A DNA stretch of 64,000 bases from Defluviitaleaceae bacterium (GTDB lineage: Bacteria; Bacillota; Clostridia; Lachnospirales; WQUN01): the NCBI GenBank assembly GCA_009784025.1, contig WQVK01000003.1, forward strand, positions 25,098-89,097. The letters are read 5' to 3'. Below, piece by piece: positions 34,457 to 43,177 of this stretch. The notes beneath the pieces are model-generated. The model searched no databases. It was not told the DNA's origin and saw only the letters and a program-made list of their open reading frames with translations. The position numbers were made by a program, and so were the translations under genes. Numbering within the stretch: the first letter of the stretch is position 1; every line of letters begins with the position of its first letter.

Positions 34457-35023
34457 TTAGATGCTGTTCAACACATCCCGTTTTAATTCGCCATCCTGTG
34501 CAAACACCCCAGACGCCCGCACGGTGCGCGTCTTTGCGCTTTGGGCTTTTATTCCGCGGGCGTTCATGCAGCTGTGTTCGCCTTCTAATATTACCATTAT
34601 GTCTTTGGTGTTTAATATTTGGGATAGGATTTCAGAGATATCGCTGGTTATGCGTTCTTGTAGTTGTAGGCGTTTGGATACCATGTCTGCTATGCGGGCT
34701 ATTTTGGATAAGCCTATTACTTTTTGGTTGGGGCGGTAGGCTACGTGAACCTTCATATTATACATTAGGGCCAGGTGATGTTCACAGTAGCTGAATATGT
34801 TTATGTCTTTTACCAGCACCCAATCGTTGTTTTGGGATTCTTCGAAGCATTTTGCAAATTTTTGGGCTATTTGGCTGTTGGTGTAGGCCATGCCTTCAAA
34901 CATTTCGGCGTACATTTTGGCGGCACGGGTGGGCGTGTCTATTAAACCCGGGCGGGAAGGATCGTCCCCTAGGGCTTCTATTAGCATTGTCATGGCCTGC
35001 TCGATTTTTTTTACGTCTATCAT
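34457..35023 (-). CDS. folE: GTP cyclohydrolase I
   Basis: The enzyme converts GTP to 7,8-dihydroneopterin triphosphate, the shared precursor of folate and queuosine. The 188-residue protein has the zinc ligands Cys80 (YCEHH), His83 and Cys152 (HSCMN), and the QLQERIT motif typical of the type I enzyme. ATG 35023 (MIDVKKIEQ) is preferred because AGAGGT lies upstream; an ATG 24 bases earlier would overlap queE. It is the last gene of queF-queC-queD-queE-folE, so here it probably serves preQ1 synthesis first, with folate as the other possible use. Confidence 0.95.
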   Translation of the reverse strand: MIDVKKIEQAMTMLIEALGDDPSRPGLIDTPTRAAKMYAEMFEGMAYTNSQIAQKFAKCFEESQNNDWVLVKDINIFSYCEHHLALMYNMKVHVAYRPNQKVIGLSKIARIADMVSKRLQLQERITSDISEILSQILNTKDIMVILEGEHSCMNARGIKAQSAKTRTVRASGVFAQDGELKRDVLNSI

Positions 35024-35046
35024 GGTTACCTCTTTCGTTGGTATCA

Positions 35047-35697
35047 CTACACGCCCCGCTTGCTTGGGTCCCAGATTATTTTGTGGAATTGCAATTGTAG
35101 GGTAGTGTGTTGCAGGGTTTTGGTGTTGATTATCGCCGCAGCCAGGCCTTCCAAGGGGAAGCTGCCATGTACCGCACCTAGATGAATTTGCGGGCTGGAC
35201 TTTAAGCCGCGGATTATCTCTTCAGTTTTTGCAAGGTCTGCCTCGCTGCCTATTACGAATTTCAGTACATCCCAGGGGCGCAGCTTGTCAAAGTTGCCGG
35301 GCAGCATTTTTGTCTCTTCGCCGCTGGATGGCAACTTGTAATCCATGGTGAAGAATAATTTCTGGCCGCTGGGCAGGTATGGGCTTATATCTACGCTGCC
35401 GTTTGTTTCAATATTTACTTCATAGCCCGCTTCCAGCAATGCTTCCAGCAATGGCTGTATGCCAGGTGCATTAAGTGGCTCGCCGCCGGTTATGGTTACT
35501 CTAAAAAAACGCCGCTGGTTTAGCTGCGCGAGTATTTCTTCTAGGGACATAGGGGTGTAGTCGCCGTCTATGGCGTAGGCGGTATCGCAATAGCTGCAGC
35601 GCAGGTTGCAGCCATGCAGCCGCAAGAAGCTGGCGGTTTGCCCTGCTCGCTTGCCTTCGCCCTCTATGCTGTGAAAAATCTCTACTACCTTATACAT
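35047..35697 (-). CDS. queE: 7-carboxy-7-deazaguanine synthase
   Basis: QueE is a radical SAM enzyme that contracts 6-carboxytetrahydropterin to 7-carboxy-7-deazaguanine. The 216-residue protein starts [15 protein letters not shown] (ATG 35697, overlapping the queD stop by eight bases) and holds the cluster-binding motif Cys30-x3-Cys34-x2-Cys37 ([10 protein letters not shown]). GGEPL follows for SAM binding. No strong ribosome site is visible, so translation is probably coupled to queD. It is the fourth gene of the preQ1 operon. Confidence 0.95.
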   Translation of the reverse strand: MYKVVEIFHSIEGEGKRAGQTASFLRLHGCNLRCSYCDTAYAIDGDYTPMSLEEILAQLNQRRFFRVTITGGEPLNAPGIQPLLEALLEAGYEVNIETNGSVDISPYLPSGQKLFFTMDYKLPSSGEETKMLPGNFDKLRPWDVLKFVIGSEADLAKTEEIIRGLKSSPQIHLGAVHGSFPLEGLAAAIINTKTLQHTTLQLQFHKIIWDPSKRGV

Positions 35698-36025
35698 AGT
35701 AACTTGCAATATTATTCTCGCTTTCTTGTACATCTACCCGGTGGCAATGGGGCGCTAAGCTGTCGCAGATGTATTTTGCTAGGTTTTCTGCAGTGGGGTT
35801 TATTCCTGGCAGTTCGTCGTTGATTATTTTATGGTCCAGCTTGCTAGATATTTTCGCTTTAATATCCGTAAAATCCATTATCATGCCGTTTTCATTTAAA
35901 TTTTCTGCACGCAAGTGTACGGTTATAATCCAGTTATGGCCGTGCAGGCTTGTGCATTTAGATGGGTAGTTTAATGCCAGCTTATGGGCTGCACTTATTT
36001 CAAATGTCTTTTTTATCTCGTACAT
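35690..36025 (-). CDS. queD: 6-carboxytetrahydropterin synthase
   Basis: QueD turns dihydroneopterin triphosphate into 6-carboxy-5,6,7,8-tetrahydropterin. The 111-residue protein is in the normal QueD range and carries zinc ligands His14, His28 and His30 (ISAAHKL and LHGHNW) and the catalytic Cys24. The ATG at 36025 is chosen because AAGGA lies ten bases upstream; it overlaps the end of queC by 26 bases. Its stop overlaps queE. The call rests on the intact zinc and catalytic residues and on operon context. Confidence 0.95.
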   Translation of the reverse strand: MYEIKKTFEISAAHKLALNYPSKCTSLHGHNWIITVHLRAENLNENGMIMDFTDIKAKISSKLDHKIINDELPGINPTAENLAKYICDSLAPHCHRVDVQESENNIASYYV

Positions 36026-36653
36026 AATTATCATATCCTTTTTGCCGCAGCTGGCAGGCCGGGCAGGTTTGGCAACCCTGGCCGGGGATGCCGTTGTAAC
36101 AGGTTAGGGTTTCTGTTTTTATTATATCCAGCACGCCAAGGCTTTCTGCAAGTTGCCAGGCCTGGGCTTTGGTTAGCCACATTAGCGGGGTTTCTATCAC
36201 CAGGGGGTAATCCATTGCCAGGTTAAGTGTCACATTGCAAGATTTGATAAAAATATCCCGGCAATCTGGGTAATTGCTAAAATCCGTCTCACATACCCCG
36301 GTTACGATTACTTTCGCGCCTATGCTTTTTGCATGTATCGCCGCATATGTTAGAAACAGTAGGTTGCGGCCTTCCACAAGGGTGTTAGGGGGTGCGTTGG
36401 CCGGGGTGGCTGTGTCCACCTCTAGGTTCTTGTTGGTAAGTGCGCTAGAAGGGTCAAAGTTTTGCAGAGCCACTACCTTAAAGGGGATTTGCCGCCCCTG
36501 GCAGATTTTTGCTGCGTAGTCTAGCTCTATATCGTGCCGCTGGCCGTAGTTGAAGCCTATGGCAGCTATATTTTCCATGCCATATTTCTGCGCTGCCCAA
36601 AATAGGCAAGTCGTGCTATCCTGCCCGCCACTTAGCAGTACAAGCGCCTTCAC
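36000..36653 (-). CDS. queC: 7-cyano-7-deazaguanine (preQ0) synthase
   Basis: QueC uses ATP and ammonia to convert 7-carboxy-7-deazaguanine to preQ0. The 217-residue protein has the PP-loop SGGQDST at residues 8-14 and a C-terminal zinc site with four cysteines ([20 protein letters not shown]). The gene overlaps queD by 26 bases and the queF stop by four bases, showing tight coupling. Everything expected of the family is present. Confidence 0.96.
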   Translation of the reverse strand: MKALVLLSGGQDSTTCLFWAAQKYGMENIAAIGFNYGQRHDIELDYAAKICQGRQIPFKVVALQNFDPSSALTNKNLEVDTATPANAPPNTLVEGRNLLFLTYAAIHAKSIGAKVIVTGVCETDFSNYPDCRDIFIKSCNVTLNLAMDYPLVIETPLMWLTKAQAWQLAESLGVLDIIKTETLTCYNGIPGQGCQTCPACQLRQKGYDNYVRDKKDI

Positions 36654-37120
36654 AGCGCGCCACCTAGGCTATCAAAAAGGCGGCGTTTCGCCATTTCTTC
36701 ATATTCCTTGCAGCCATAATTGGCAAATGGATAGATTGCAATGCCGCCCCTAGGGGTGAATATACCCTTTACCTCAATATACTTGGGTTCCATCAGCTTT
36801 TGCAAATCCTTCATTATAATGTTCACGCAATCATCGTGGAAATCCCCATGGTTGCGGAAGCTAAACAGGTATAGCTTGAGGGATTTGCTTTCCACCAGCC
36901 TAGGGCCTGGGATGTAATTTATTACAATAGTGGCAAAATCCGGCTGGCCTGTTTTTGGGCACAACGAAGTAAACTCCGGGCAGTTGAAGGTGACCATATA
37001 GTCATTGCCGGAGTGCTTGTTGTCGAATGCCTCTAGTATGCTTGGGCTGTAGGTTGAGGGGTAATCATTATGGCTTTGGCCAAGCAAAGTGAGGTTTTTT
37101 AAATCATCTCTATTATCCAT
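36650..37120 (-). CDS. queF: preQ0 reductase (NADPH-dependent 7-cyano-7-deazaguanine reductase)
   Basis: QueF reduces the nitrile of preQ0 to the aminomethyl group of preQ1 with two NADPH. The 156-residue protein is the short, unimodular (YkvM) type. Catalytic Cys54 and Asp61 lie in [14 protein letters not shown] and the QueF motif in [16 protein letters not shown]. The start is ATG 37120 (MDNRDDLKN); longer frames run into the divergent promoter region. It is the first gene of the operon. I saw no convincing preQ1 riboswitch in the 100-bp leader. Confidence 0.95.
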   Translation of the reverse strand: MDNRDDLKNLTLLGQSHNDYPSTYSPSILEAFDNKHSGNDYMVTFNCPEFTSLCPKTGQPDFATIVINYIPGPRLVESKSLKLYLFSFRNHGDFHDDCVNIIMKDLQKLMEPKYIEVKGIFTPRGGIAIYPFANYGCKEYEEMAKRRLFDSLGGAL

Positions 37121-37160
37121 ATGATTAGTATAACCCAAAGTTAGGATTTTTTCTAGGCTT

Positions 37161-37189
37161 TTGTCATACGGCACGAAATGTGGTATATT
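37161..37189 (+). promoter_or_regulatory. Candidate promoter of the zinc-ribbon genes
   Basis: TTGTCA at 37161-37166 and TATATT at 37184-37189 are 17 nt apart, in the short divergent spacer with queF. Confidence 0.65.
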
Positions 37190-37223
37190 ATACGTAATTT
37201 TGAGGGAGAAAAGGAGACTAACC

Positions 37224-39056
37224 ATGAAATGTGAAAAATGTGGCGCAACCTATACCGAAGACAGCAAATTTTGCGGAAGCTGCGGCGAGGTAAAACCAGA
37301 AGCAGCAGCCCCAACGGCTGAAGACGCCCCACCAGCCCCGCCGGTGGCAGCCCAGCCAGCAGAAGCAGCCCCTGTAGAAATCACCCCAACAGCGGCAGAG
37401 CCCGCAAGCTCTGGCAGCCCGCTAAGGTTTATTGCCCCGGCAGCGGCCATACTTATCATCGCCATTATAGGGGTAGTGTTCTTCATGAACAGAGACGACA
37501 ACGGCGACACCGTAGAAACTGGGCGTGAAGCAGCTCGAGACATAGCACGAAATGAAGAAACTCCAATAGAAACAGCTAACAATTTAACAGACGAAGTAAC
37601 CGTAAATGACCTAGGTGCAGAAGCAAACCTACCCGCCATTGCAGATGCAATAGCAGAAGCCCCAACGGCAGCACCCACCCCAACTCCAGCAGAAATAACA
37701 GATGTGGCCGAAGCAACCGTAACAGCCGCAGACGGCCTGCTGCAAAGCGCCTTCGCCAACATGAGCAGCGAAATGGCCGCAAGGCTTCGCGCTACGCCAC
37801 TGTACGCCTTTAGCCTGCTAGGTCAAGCATTCGATTACGGCACGGTAAACCTGGGTATAACCTATACGGATTGGATTTTATCCGTAGGCTTTGACGCAAT
37901 CCTCCAGCAAAACATGCCAGAGGGAATGATGCATTGGGACCTTGGCGTTAACCTAATGGGAACAAGGCTTGGCCTAGAAATTTTTGCGAACGAATACATC
38001 CTCGCATTGCGAACAGAGCTGCTGGATGATAATTTCTATGGCGTGACATTTGAAACCCTGCCAGAAGATTTGATTCATTTCTTGCCGATGCTAGGGTTCG
38101 ACCAACGTGATATTGACGAAGCCATAGAAGCAATTGATGCCTTCATGCTTTATATGGAAGCAGTTGAAGAACTTGGGCTAGACGTAACATGGACAGAGTT
38201 TTTTGAGAATTATATGGGCGCAATATGGGAATCTCTTACTGGCATAGAATATGAAACAACCACTGCCAACAACTACACCATAATCGCTTACACCGTACAA
38301 ACCGATGATATCTACAGGGTTTTAAGCGCTGTTCTTGAAAATTTTGCTGGTGACTTCTTAGAAATAATGGAAGCACTAGCAATACTGGACGACGACCTTG
38401 CCCTAGACGCTGACGAATTTAGAGAAATATTAGAATTTAGCCGCCACGGGCTGGCCGACGCCATGGAAGAATTCGATGGCGAGATTGTTATAGAATTCCA
38501 CATTGATAATGACGGCCGCCTGTCATTGATATTCCTACATGCAGGTCTTGTTTTCGGCGGCGATGACGAAGAGCTTATTCTAATTGTGGACTTTGGCGAC
38601 GCAATTACAGGCGACTGGAATCTCTTATTGTCTGCAACAGAATATGGCGACCTTATTGATTTTCTTGACATCACCTGGAGCTATGCTGCAGTCGCAGGTG
38701 TTCACACCAATGTAATGGCATTTGAAGTAGACGGCAGTTTTGCAGAAGTAGCCTCCGTTTGGGATGCCAACAACGGCGACTTCGACATACTTGCAACTTG
38801 GTGGGATTGGTGGATGGCCGATTATATAACCGAATTCATCTCTGGCAACTTCACCACAAACAACAACGGCGGCTTCACATTAGAATTCACAGACTTAGAG
38901 CGCCTGCTAGACCTAGACCTATCCATAGTAATAAGCGCAACCCAATCCACAGATTTCACCGCCCCGCACAGCTTCATAAACATGAGCGAATGGGACGAAG
39001 ATTTAATAGCCATGGTGCTAGAAACAGTAGAAGCATTGATGTTTTTCCTTGGGTAA
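37224..39056 (+). CDS. Zinc-ribbon membrane protein with large extracytoplasmic domain
   Basis: The 610-residue protein starts at ATG 37224 (AAAAGGAG upstream). A zinc ribbon with two CxxC pairs (CEKCG and CGSCG) occupies residues 1-26, then a Pro/Ala-rich linker, one membrane helix (about residues 73-92, [19 protein letters not shown]) and a 510-residue acidic domain outside the membrane. The layout recalls YvbJ/TcaA-type Firmicutes proteins with a cytoplasmic ribbon and an extracellular sensor-like part, but the outer domain is not one I recognise. A shorter paralogue follows directly, sharing ribbon, helix and a similar outer-domain ending ([14 protein letters not shown] versus PDNFINIDQWDETL). 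Confidence 0.82.
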   Translation: MKCEKCGATYTEDSKFCGSCGEVKPEAAAPTAEDAPPAPPVAAQPAEAAPVEITPTAAEPASSGSPLRFIAPAAAILIIAIIGVVFFMNRDDNGDTVETGREAARDIARNEETPIETANNLTDEVTVNDLGAEANLPAIADAIAEAPTAAPTPTPAEITDVAEATVTAADGLLQSAFANMSSEMAARLRATPLYAFSLLGQAFDYGTVNLGITYTDWILSVGFDAILQQNMPEGMMHWDLGVNLMGTRLGLEIFANEYILALRTELLDDNFYGVTFETLPEDLIHFLPMLGFDQRDIDEAIEAIDAFMLYMEAVEELGLDVTWTEFFENYMGAIWESLTGIEYETTTANNYTIIAYTVQTDDIYRVLSAVLENFAGDFLEIMEALAILDDDLALDADEFREILEFSRHGLADAMEEFDGEIVIEFHIDNDGRLSLIFLHAGLVFGGDDEELILIVDFGDAITGDWNLLLSATEYGDLIDFLDITWSYAAVAGVHTNVMAFEVDGSFAEVASVWDANNGDFDILATWWDWWMADYITEFISGNFTTNNNGGFTLEFTDLERLLDLDLSIVISATQSTDFTAPHSFINMSEWDEDLIAMVLETVEALMFFLG

Positions 39057-39063
39057 GGTGAAT

Positions 39064-39100
39064 TAAACCGCCAGGGGCATTTAACCGCCTCTGGCGGCAT
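39064..39100. repeat. Hairpin between the two zinc-ribbon genes
   Basis: AACCGCCAGGGGC and GCCTCTGGCGG form a stem. It resembles the CCGTCAGAGGC family end and may attenuate read-through into the paralogue. Confidence 0.5.
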
Positions 39101-39125
39101 TGGTCTTTCCAGAAAGGAGTATCCC

Positions 39126-40631
39126 ATGTTTTGTAGCCAATGTGGCGCAGCCCTGGAGGGCGATAGCAAATTTTGTGGCAAATGCGGCCACTTAAAAGAA
39201 GATATGGCAATACCAGTCCAGATTCCCCCGCGCAAAAAAAGCCTTACTAGGATAATCGCGCCCATTGCAGTTGTGGCTATTTTTGCGGTTGTTGCATTTG
39301 TGGCATTTTTGCGGGTATCGCCGCTTATAGCAGTGCAGCGTTCCATCGTAAACCTAAGTGGCGAACTAGCCACCAGGATAGAAACCACGCCGTTTCATGC
39401 AATCCCTTTGGCCACAAGCGCCCTTGGCGACGGCACTGTAGAGGTGGATTTCTTCCTGCGGGATGGTTGGGTTAACATGGGCCTTAACGCTACAATCCAA
39501 ACGGATTCCCGGCGGCAACAACAATCCGTGGAATTTGCCCTAAACAGCATGGGCTTCCGTGTAGATGCAGAGCTTTATGTAGATAGTAATACAGCCGCAT
39601 TTCGCTCTGGCCTGCTTGGCCGCGATTTTTACGGCATAAACTTTGCCACTTTCCGGGACGATATCCGCCCCCTAGGGCGGCGTATTGGGCTTTCCCCGCA
39701 AGAAATGAACGCCCTTGCAGATTTTGTAGAAGCAATTGAAACAAATATGAACCGCGATGTTTCAGACATATTGGAGGATTATATCTCTGCCCTCACCAGC
39801 TTCCTGAGGGGCAGCGATTTTTCATCCAGCCGCAGCGGCGGTGTTACCCGGGTTGAATTCAATTTCACACAGGGGGATTTGTCTGCGTTGCTGCGGGATT
39901 TGGTGGCTGTGTTCGAGAATGACGACACCATGCGCAGCATTTTCGATGCTTTCGATGCCTTAGACGGCGGCCACGGCTCGGCCTTCGCGGATATATCTTG
40001 GATGATGCGCGACGCAATACGAGAGCTGGAGCGGGATTTCGATATTGATGCAGCTCTAATCTTTTATATAGGCCGCCGAAACAGGCTTAACCAAATACTT
40101 CTCGTACTAGATTACGAGGAACTCCGCTGGGGTGACCGGCATAGCGGCGTAATCACTGCAGATTTTGGCAGCTCTGCTACAGACAGTTGGCGGTTTAGCG
40201 CATACACAGGCCGCGACAGCTTCTACGATTATATAACCTGGGAATACGAAACCATAAGAAACCAGAACCTGCACACCTTAACAATCAACGAGCATTTTAG
40301 CGAGCATCCGTATATCGTTACATCTGAATGGAACCCGCAAACCGGTGACTTCACCATAGCCTACACCTATCGGGATAGATGGAGCGGCCGCCGCGAAACC
40401 ACAGCAATAGACGGCAATTTCACCACCGGCAGGAACGGCGCGTTCGAGCTTAACCTAAACCCGCGCAGCCTACGCGAGCTGACCGGCGCAGATATTTCCC
40501 TGGAAATAGGCGCATCCCCAGCCACAAATATAAACCGCCCAGACAACTTTATAAACATAGACCAATGGGATGAAACCCTAGCTGAGCGATTAGAAGATTT
40601 GTTTTGGGATATCCTAATAAATATATTTTAA
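39126..40631 (+). CDS. Zinc-ribbon membrane protein, paralogue
   Basis: The 501-residue protein has a zinc ribbon (CSQCG and CGKCG) at residues 1-22, a basic stretch with one membrane helix (about residues 42-63) and an extracytoplasmic domain of about 435 residues. The ATG follows GAAAGGAGTATCCC. It is a clear paralogue of the preceding gene in ribbon, helix and the end of the outer domain, though the outer domains have diverged widely. The pair is followed 15 bp later by a BI-1 family gene, so all three may be one operon. Function is unknown. Confidence 0.82.
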   Translation: MFCSQCGAALEGDSKFCGKCGHLKEDMAIPVQIPPRKKSLTRIIAPIAVVAIFAVVAFVAFLRVSPLIAVQRSIVNLSGELATRIETTPFHAIPLATSALGDGTVEVDFFLRDGWVNMGLNATIQTDSRRQQQSVEFALNSMGFRVDAELYVDSNTAAFRSGLLGRDFYGINFATFRDDIRPLGRRIGLSPQEMNALADFVEAIETNMNRDVSDILEDYISALTSFLRGSDFSSSRSGGVTRVEFNFTQGDLSALLRDLVAVFENDDTMRSIFDAFDALDGGHGSAFADISWMMRDAIRELERDFDIDAALIFYIGRRNRLNQILLVLDYEELRWGDRHSGVITADFGSSATDSWRFSAYTGRDSFYDYITWEYETIRNQNLHTLTINEHFSEHPYIVTSEWNPQTGDFTIAYTYRDRWSGRRETTAIDGNFTTGRNGAFELNLNPRSLRELTGADISLEIGASPATNINRPDNFINIDQWDETLAERLEDLFWDILINIF

Positions 40632-40646
40632 AAGGAGCATGATAAA

Positions 40647-41411
40647 ATGTTAGAACGCCAACCACTTGACCCAATTTACAACCAAATGGACGATACTCTC
40701 CAGTACGAGGTGAACTCCTATATAACAAAGGTGTTCGGCTGGATGTTTCTTGGGCTTTTAGTTACCACTATCACCACTATTGCAATAGTCTTTGGCATGA
40801 GCAGCAGCGCAGAATTTGCGAATTTAATCTACACCATCCAAAACCTAGTGCTTATCGTGTTTATCGCCCAGCTTATCCTGGTTTTCTCCCTATCCAGAAG
40901 GGTTGAGAGGATGAACCCAACCACCGCAAAAATCATGTACCTAGTTTACGCCATGACCAACGGCCTAACGGTAGGTTTTGTGGCCGTTATGTTATCCTTC
41001 TACTTCCTAGACGGCTTATATACCCTGGCCGTGGCCTTTGGCGTAACCACCGTATCCTTTGGTGTGATGGCTGTTTACGGCATTACCACAAAAAAAGACC
41101 TAACGGGCTTCAGCAGCTTATTTAGAATGGCGCTAATCGGCTTGATTCTAGCCATAGTGGCCAACTTTTTCTTCGGCAGCGACATGCTAGACCTGCTTAT
41201 AATCGTGGGTGGTTTGGTGATTTTCCTAGGCTTAGTGGCTGCAGATACGAACAAAATTAAGAACCATTTTGCACATATAGCGCTAAATAGCGAAGGCGGT
41301 GTGAATTCGGCGCTGGCCAGCAACCTAGCGATTGTGGGCGCGTTGATGCTTTATCTTGATTTTATAAATATATTTATGTTTATACTACGGCTTATGATGC
41401 GCCGGAGATAA
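40647..41411 (+). CDS. Bax inhibitor-1 (TMBIM/YccA-like) family membrane protein
   Basis: The 254-residue protein has seven predicted membrane helices and begins with a short cytoplasmic tail (LQYEVNSYITKVFGWMFLGLL). The family includes YetJ, a pH-sensitive calcium leak channel in Bacillus, whose conserved Asp pair lies in the last helices; here Asp residues are present in VAADTNKIKNH and LYLDFINIF. The ATG follows AAAAGGAGC. It is the third gene after the two zinc-ribbon proteins. Calcium leak is a plausible function but untested here. Confidence 0.9.
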   Translation: MLERQPLDPIYNQMDDTLQYEVNSYITKVFGWMFLGLLVTTITTIAIVFGMSSSAEFANLIYTIQNLVLIVFIAQLILVFSLSRRVERMNPTTAKIMYLVYAMTNGLTVGFVAVMLSFYFLDGLYTLAVAFGVTTVSFGVMAVYGITTKKDLTGFSSLFRMALIGLILAIVANFFFGSDMLDLLIIVGGLVIFLGLVAADTNKIKNHFAHIALNSEGGVNSALASNLAIVGALMLYLDFINIFMFILRLMMRRR

Positions 41412-41473
41412 AACAACAAACAGATTGGGGGTTTCGCCCTGATACTTCCAAAACTTTATATTTGAATTAAAAA

Positions 41474-41523
41474 TGGTACCATACGGTACCATAAATCCGT
41501 AAAAATGGTACCGTATGGTACCA
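41474..41523. repeat. TGGTACC palindrome pair (copy 4), inverted
   Basis: TGGTACCATACGGTACCA at 41474-41491 and its reverse complement at 41506-41523 are 14 nt apart. Confidence 0.8.
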
Positions 41524-41745
41524 TTTTTTTGCAAAAAAAGGACTGTTTTGTCCTTTTCAAGGAAACATCACCCACACAAAAGCCCCTAAATTCGCCGTTT
41601 TGTCAATTTTTCAGTGGGCTTATCAAATATAAAAAATTACGCCAGGTATTTTAAAAGACAAAAGGCAGTACAAATGCGGCCACTTGTGCTGTCTTTTCAT
41701 TACGATATTATAGTTGAGCTGAAAGCCACTAACAGTTCTAACATA

Positions 41746-41779
41746 CAAAAAACCAAGCCATAATCGGCTTGGCTTTTTA
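41746..41779 (-). terminator. Terminator of tRNA-Ser
   Basis: On the minus strand AAGCCAAGCCGATTATGGCTTGG is followed by TTTTTTG, directly after the tRNA 3' end. Confidence 0.8.
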
Positions 41780-41782
41780 TTA

Positions 41783-41868
41783 CGGAGGGTAAGGGATTCG
41801 AACCCTTGCGGGGTTGCCCCCAAACGGTTTTCAAGACCGCCCCGTTATGACCACTTCGGTAACCCTCC
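41783..41868 (-). tRNA. tRNA-Ser (anticodon UGA)
   Basis: The 86-nt gene has a perfect 7-bp acceptor stem (GGAGGGT/ACCCTCC, discriminator G), the T-loop GGTTCGAATCC and a long variable arm, as expected of a class II tRNA. The anticodon loop is CTTGAAA, giving UGA, which reads UCN serine codons. CCA is not encoded. A promoter and terminator flank it. Confidence 0.96.
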
Positions 41869-41929
41869 ATTGTTGTTGCAGGGACGCGATAGAACAAGCA
41901 TGTACTCTGTTGCATCGCGCACGCCTTGC

Positions 41930-41959
41930 ATAGTACACCTTTTGGTTGGTTTTTGTCAA
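41930..41959 (-). promoter_or_regulatory. Promoter of tRNA-Ser
   Basis: On the minus strand TTGACA (41959-41954) and TACTAT (41935-41930) are 18 nt apart, about 60 bp upstream of the mature tRNA. Confidence 0.75.
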
Positions 41960-42221
41960 GTGTCGGTTTAAACAAATCCGCTGAAAAATGTATGTTTTTG
42001 GTTGCAACATTAACTAAGCGTTAGCTGCGGGTAGCAAACGCTTGTGTGGTTGCGTAAGGCTGCATTGTTTATGCTATTCTCGAATAAGGTTCCTTGCGGC
42101 AAGCCATTATGCATCTGTTAGGTTGCCGCAAGTGGCGAGGAATTTATCCACAAAGATTAAGGCCTGCACCACCTGCCACCGCTTGACTGACATGATTTTA
42201 AGCCCAGATTAACCGGGCTGA

Positions 42222-42301
42222 AGCAACACCCTAAAGCGCCTGATCAAGGCGCTTTAGAGCGAATTCGCCGCAACATCATACAGCATTAATTAAGAATAGC
42301 A
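42222..42301. repeat. MITE-like element, ATACTAATTTC family (diverged copy)
   Basis: GCAACACCCTAAAGCGCC, GGCGCTTTAGAGCGAATTCGC and the ATTAATTAAGAATAGCAT end align with 21541-21615. Its right end abuts the TAA stop of the XRE gene (42302-42304), as at ntpC. Confidence 0.6.
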
Positions 42302-42739
42302 TTAAGCCTCTGTTTCCTCTGCTTCCTCGCCTATATCGTTTGGAGTTGTGTTGGAGTGGTTTAGGCGTATCAGCTCTTTTATCACGTGGAGGGCAAAATG
42401 CTGCTCCTTTTCGGTTAGGTATGCGAAAAGGGATGCTAACCTTTTTCTGTTTGCTTCGAATTTGTCTTCGTTTGAGCCTTCGCGTAGGGAGGGCCTATCC
42501 TTGTGTTCGTAGAAGAAGTCATCTATTGGCCTGTCTAGCACATGGCTTAGTTTCATTAGGGTGACGCCAGTTGCGCCGCGTTCGCCTCGCTCTATTAGCC
42601 CCATATGGCTTGTGGTGAGGTCGATAATTTCGGCCAGCTCATCCCGGGACATGTTTCTTATTTCCCGCTCTCTGCGAACATTTTTGCCAATTATCCTATC
42701 TAGTTCATTTTTTGCGTGCTTTGCTTTTTCCCTGTCCAT
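42302..42739 (-). CDS. XRE-family transcriptional regulator
   Basis: The 145-residue protein has a helix-turn-helix at residues about 18-72 (VRREREIRNMSRDELAEII, LTTSHMGLIERGERGATG) with the IDDFFYEH end typical of SinR-like repressors. A C-terminal helical extension (about residues 85-145) rich in Glu and Lys follows. It is a probable DNA-binding dimer of unknown target. The gene points away from ftsK across a 440-bp spacer. No operator is obvious. Confidence 0.85.
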   Translation of the reverse strand: MDREKAKHAKNELDRIIGKNVRREREIRNMSRDELAEIIDLTTSHMGLIERGERGATGVTLMKLSHVLDRPIDDFFYEHKDRPSLREGSNEDKFEANRKRLASLFAYLTEKEQHFALHVIKELIRLNHSNTTPNDIGEEAEETEA

Positions 42740-43177
42740 TTGATCTCACCGTTCCCTTTTGTAATATAGCCATTGCAGTTTAAACCGCCCACTACTTGCT
42801 ATGCCCTTGCCCTACAGAAAACTTTCTGCCTTGCATCGGGTGGGCTTAAAATGCAATGACTATTAATGCCGGATATTGTAGGGCTTTGACGAATTATAAC
42901 CACATAAAAGCCACATGAAAAGTGACAACAAGAACCTTATTTGTATACATTTAGAAGTTTCGTATTTTTCGTCTTGTTTTTGCAGCGGTTCATTTGAATT
43001 TTTACATTCTAAATGCTATACTCATTTTGCACAAATCTTAGAAAATATCGTAGTAGCGTTCTCCTGAAATTGTAAAGAATGCAATTTTAAAAGAAGCAAA
43101 AGACTTAAAATGTAACTTTTTCCAAATCCTCCCATGGGGATGTCGGAAGAAGCCGTTAAAATGTAAAGGTGTGTTTT
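42740..43177. other. Divergent spacer between XRE and ftsK
   Basis: The 438-bp spacer contains a large CTTCTTC-family variant (43049-43155) immediately upstream of ftsK. The rest is AT-rich without a recognisable gene; promoters for both genes are expected but I cannot assign them with confidence. Confidence 0.5.
43049..43155. repeat. CTTCTTC-family long variant
   Basis: It shares GAAGCAAAAGACTTAAAATG, TAACTTTTTCCAAA and GGGGATGTCGGAAGAAG with the right part of 18659-18818. The right end lies about 20 bp before the ftsK start. Confidence 0.55.

Larger units (their letters stand above)
41412..41782. other. Intergenic region between BI-1 gene and tRNA-Ser
   Basis: The 370-bp stretch holds a TGGTACC palindrome pair (41474-41523), a GGACTGTTTTGTCC hairpin (41542-41555), an AATTCGCCG block like those beside other pairs, and the tRNA terminator (41746-41779). 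There is no gene. Confidence 0.6.
41869..42301. other. Intergenic region upstream of tRNA-Ser
   Basis: The 432-bp stretch holds the tRNA promoter, an imperfect inverted repeat (TTGCGGCAA near 42095 and TTGCCGCAA near 42123), and a diverged MITE-like element ending at the XRE stop codon (42222-42301). I see no gene. Confidence 0.5.

Noticed and set aside
37121..37223. preQ1 riboswitch upstream of queF
   Set aside because: I could not find the G/C-rich stem plus the A-rich tail and pseudoknot arrangement of preQ1-I, and the spacer is short and divergent.
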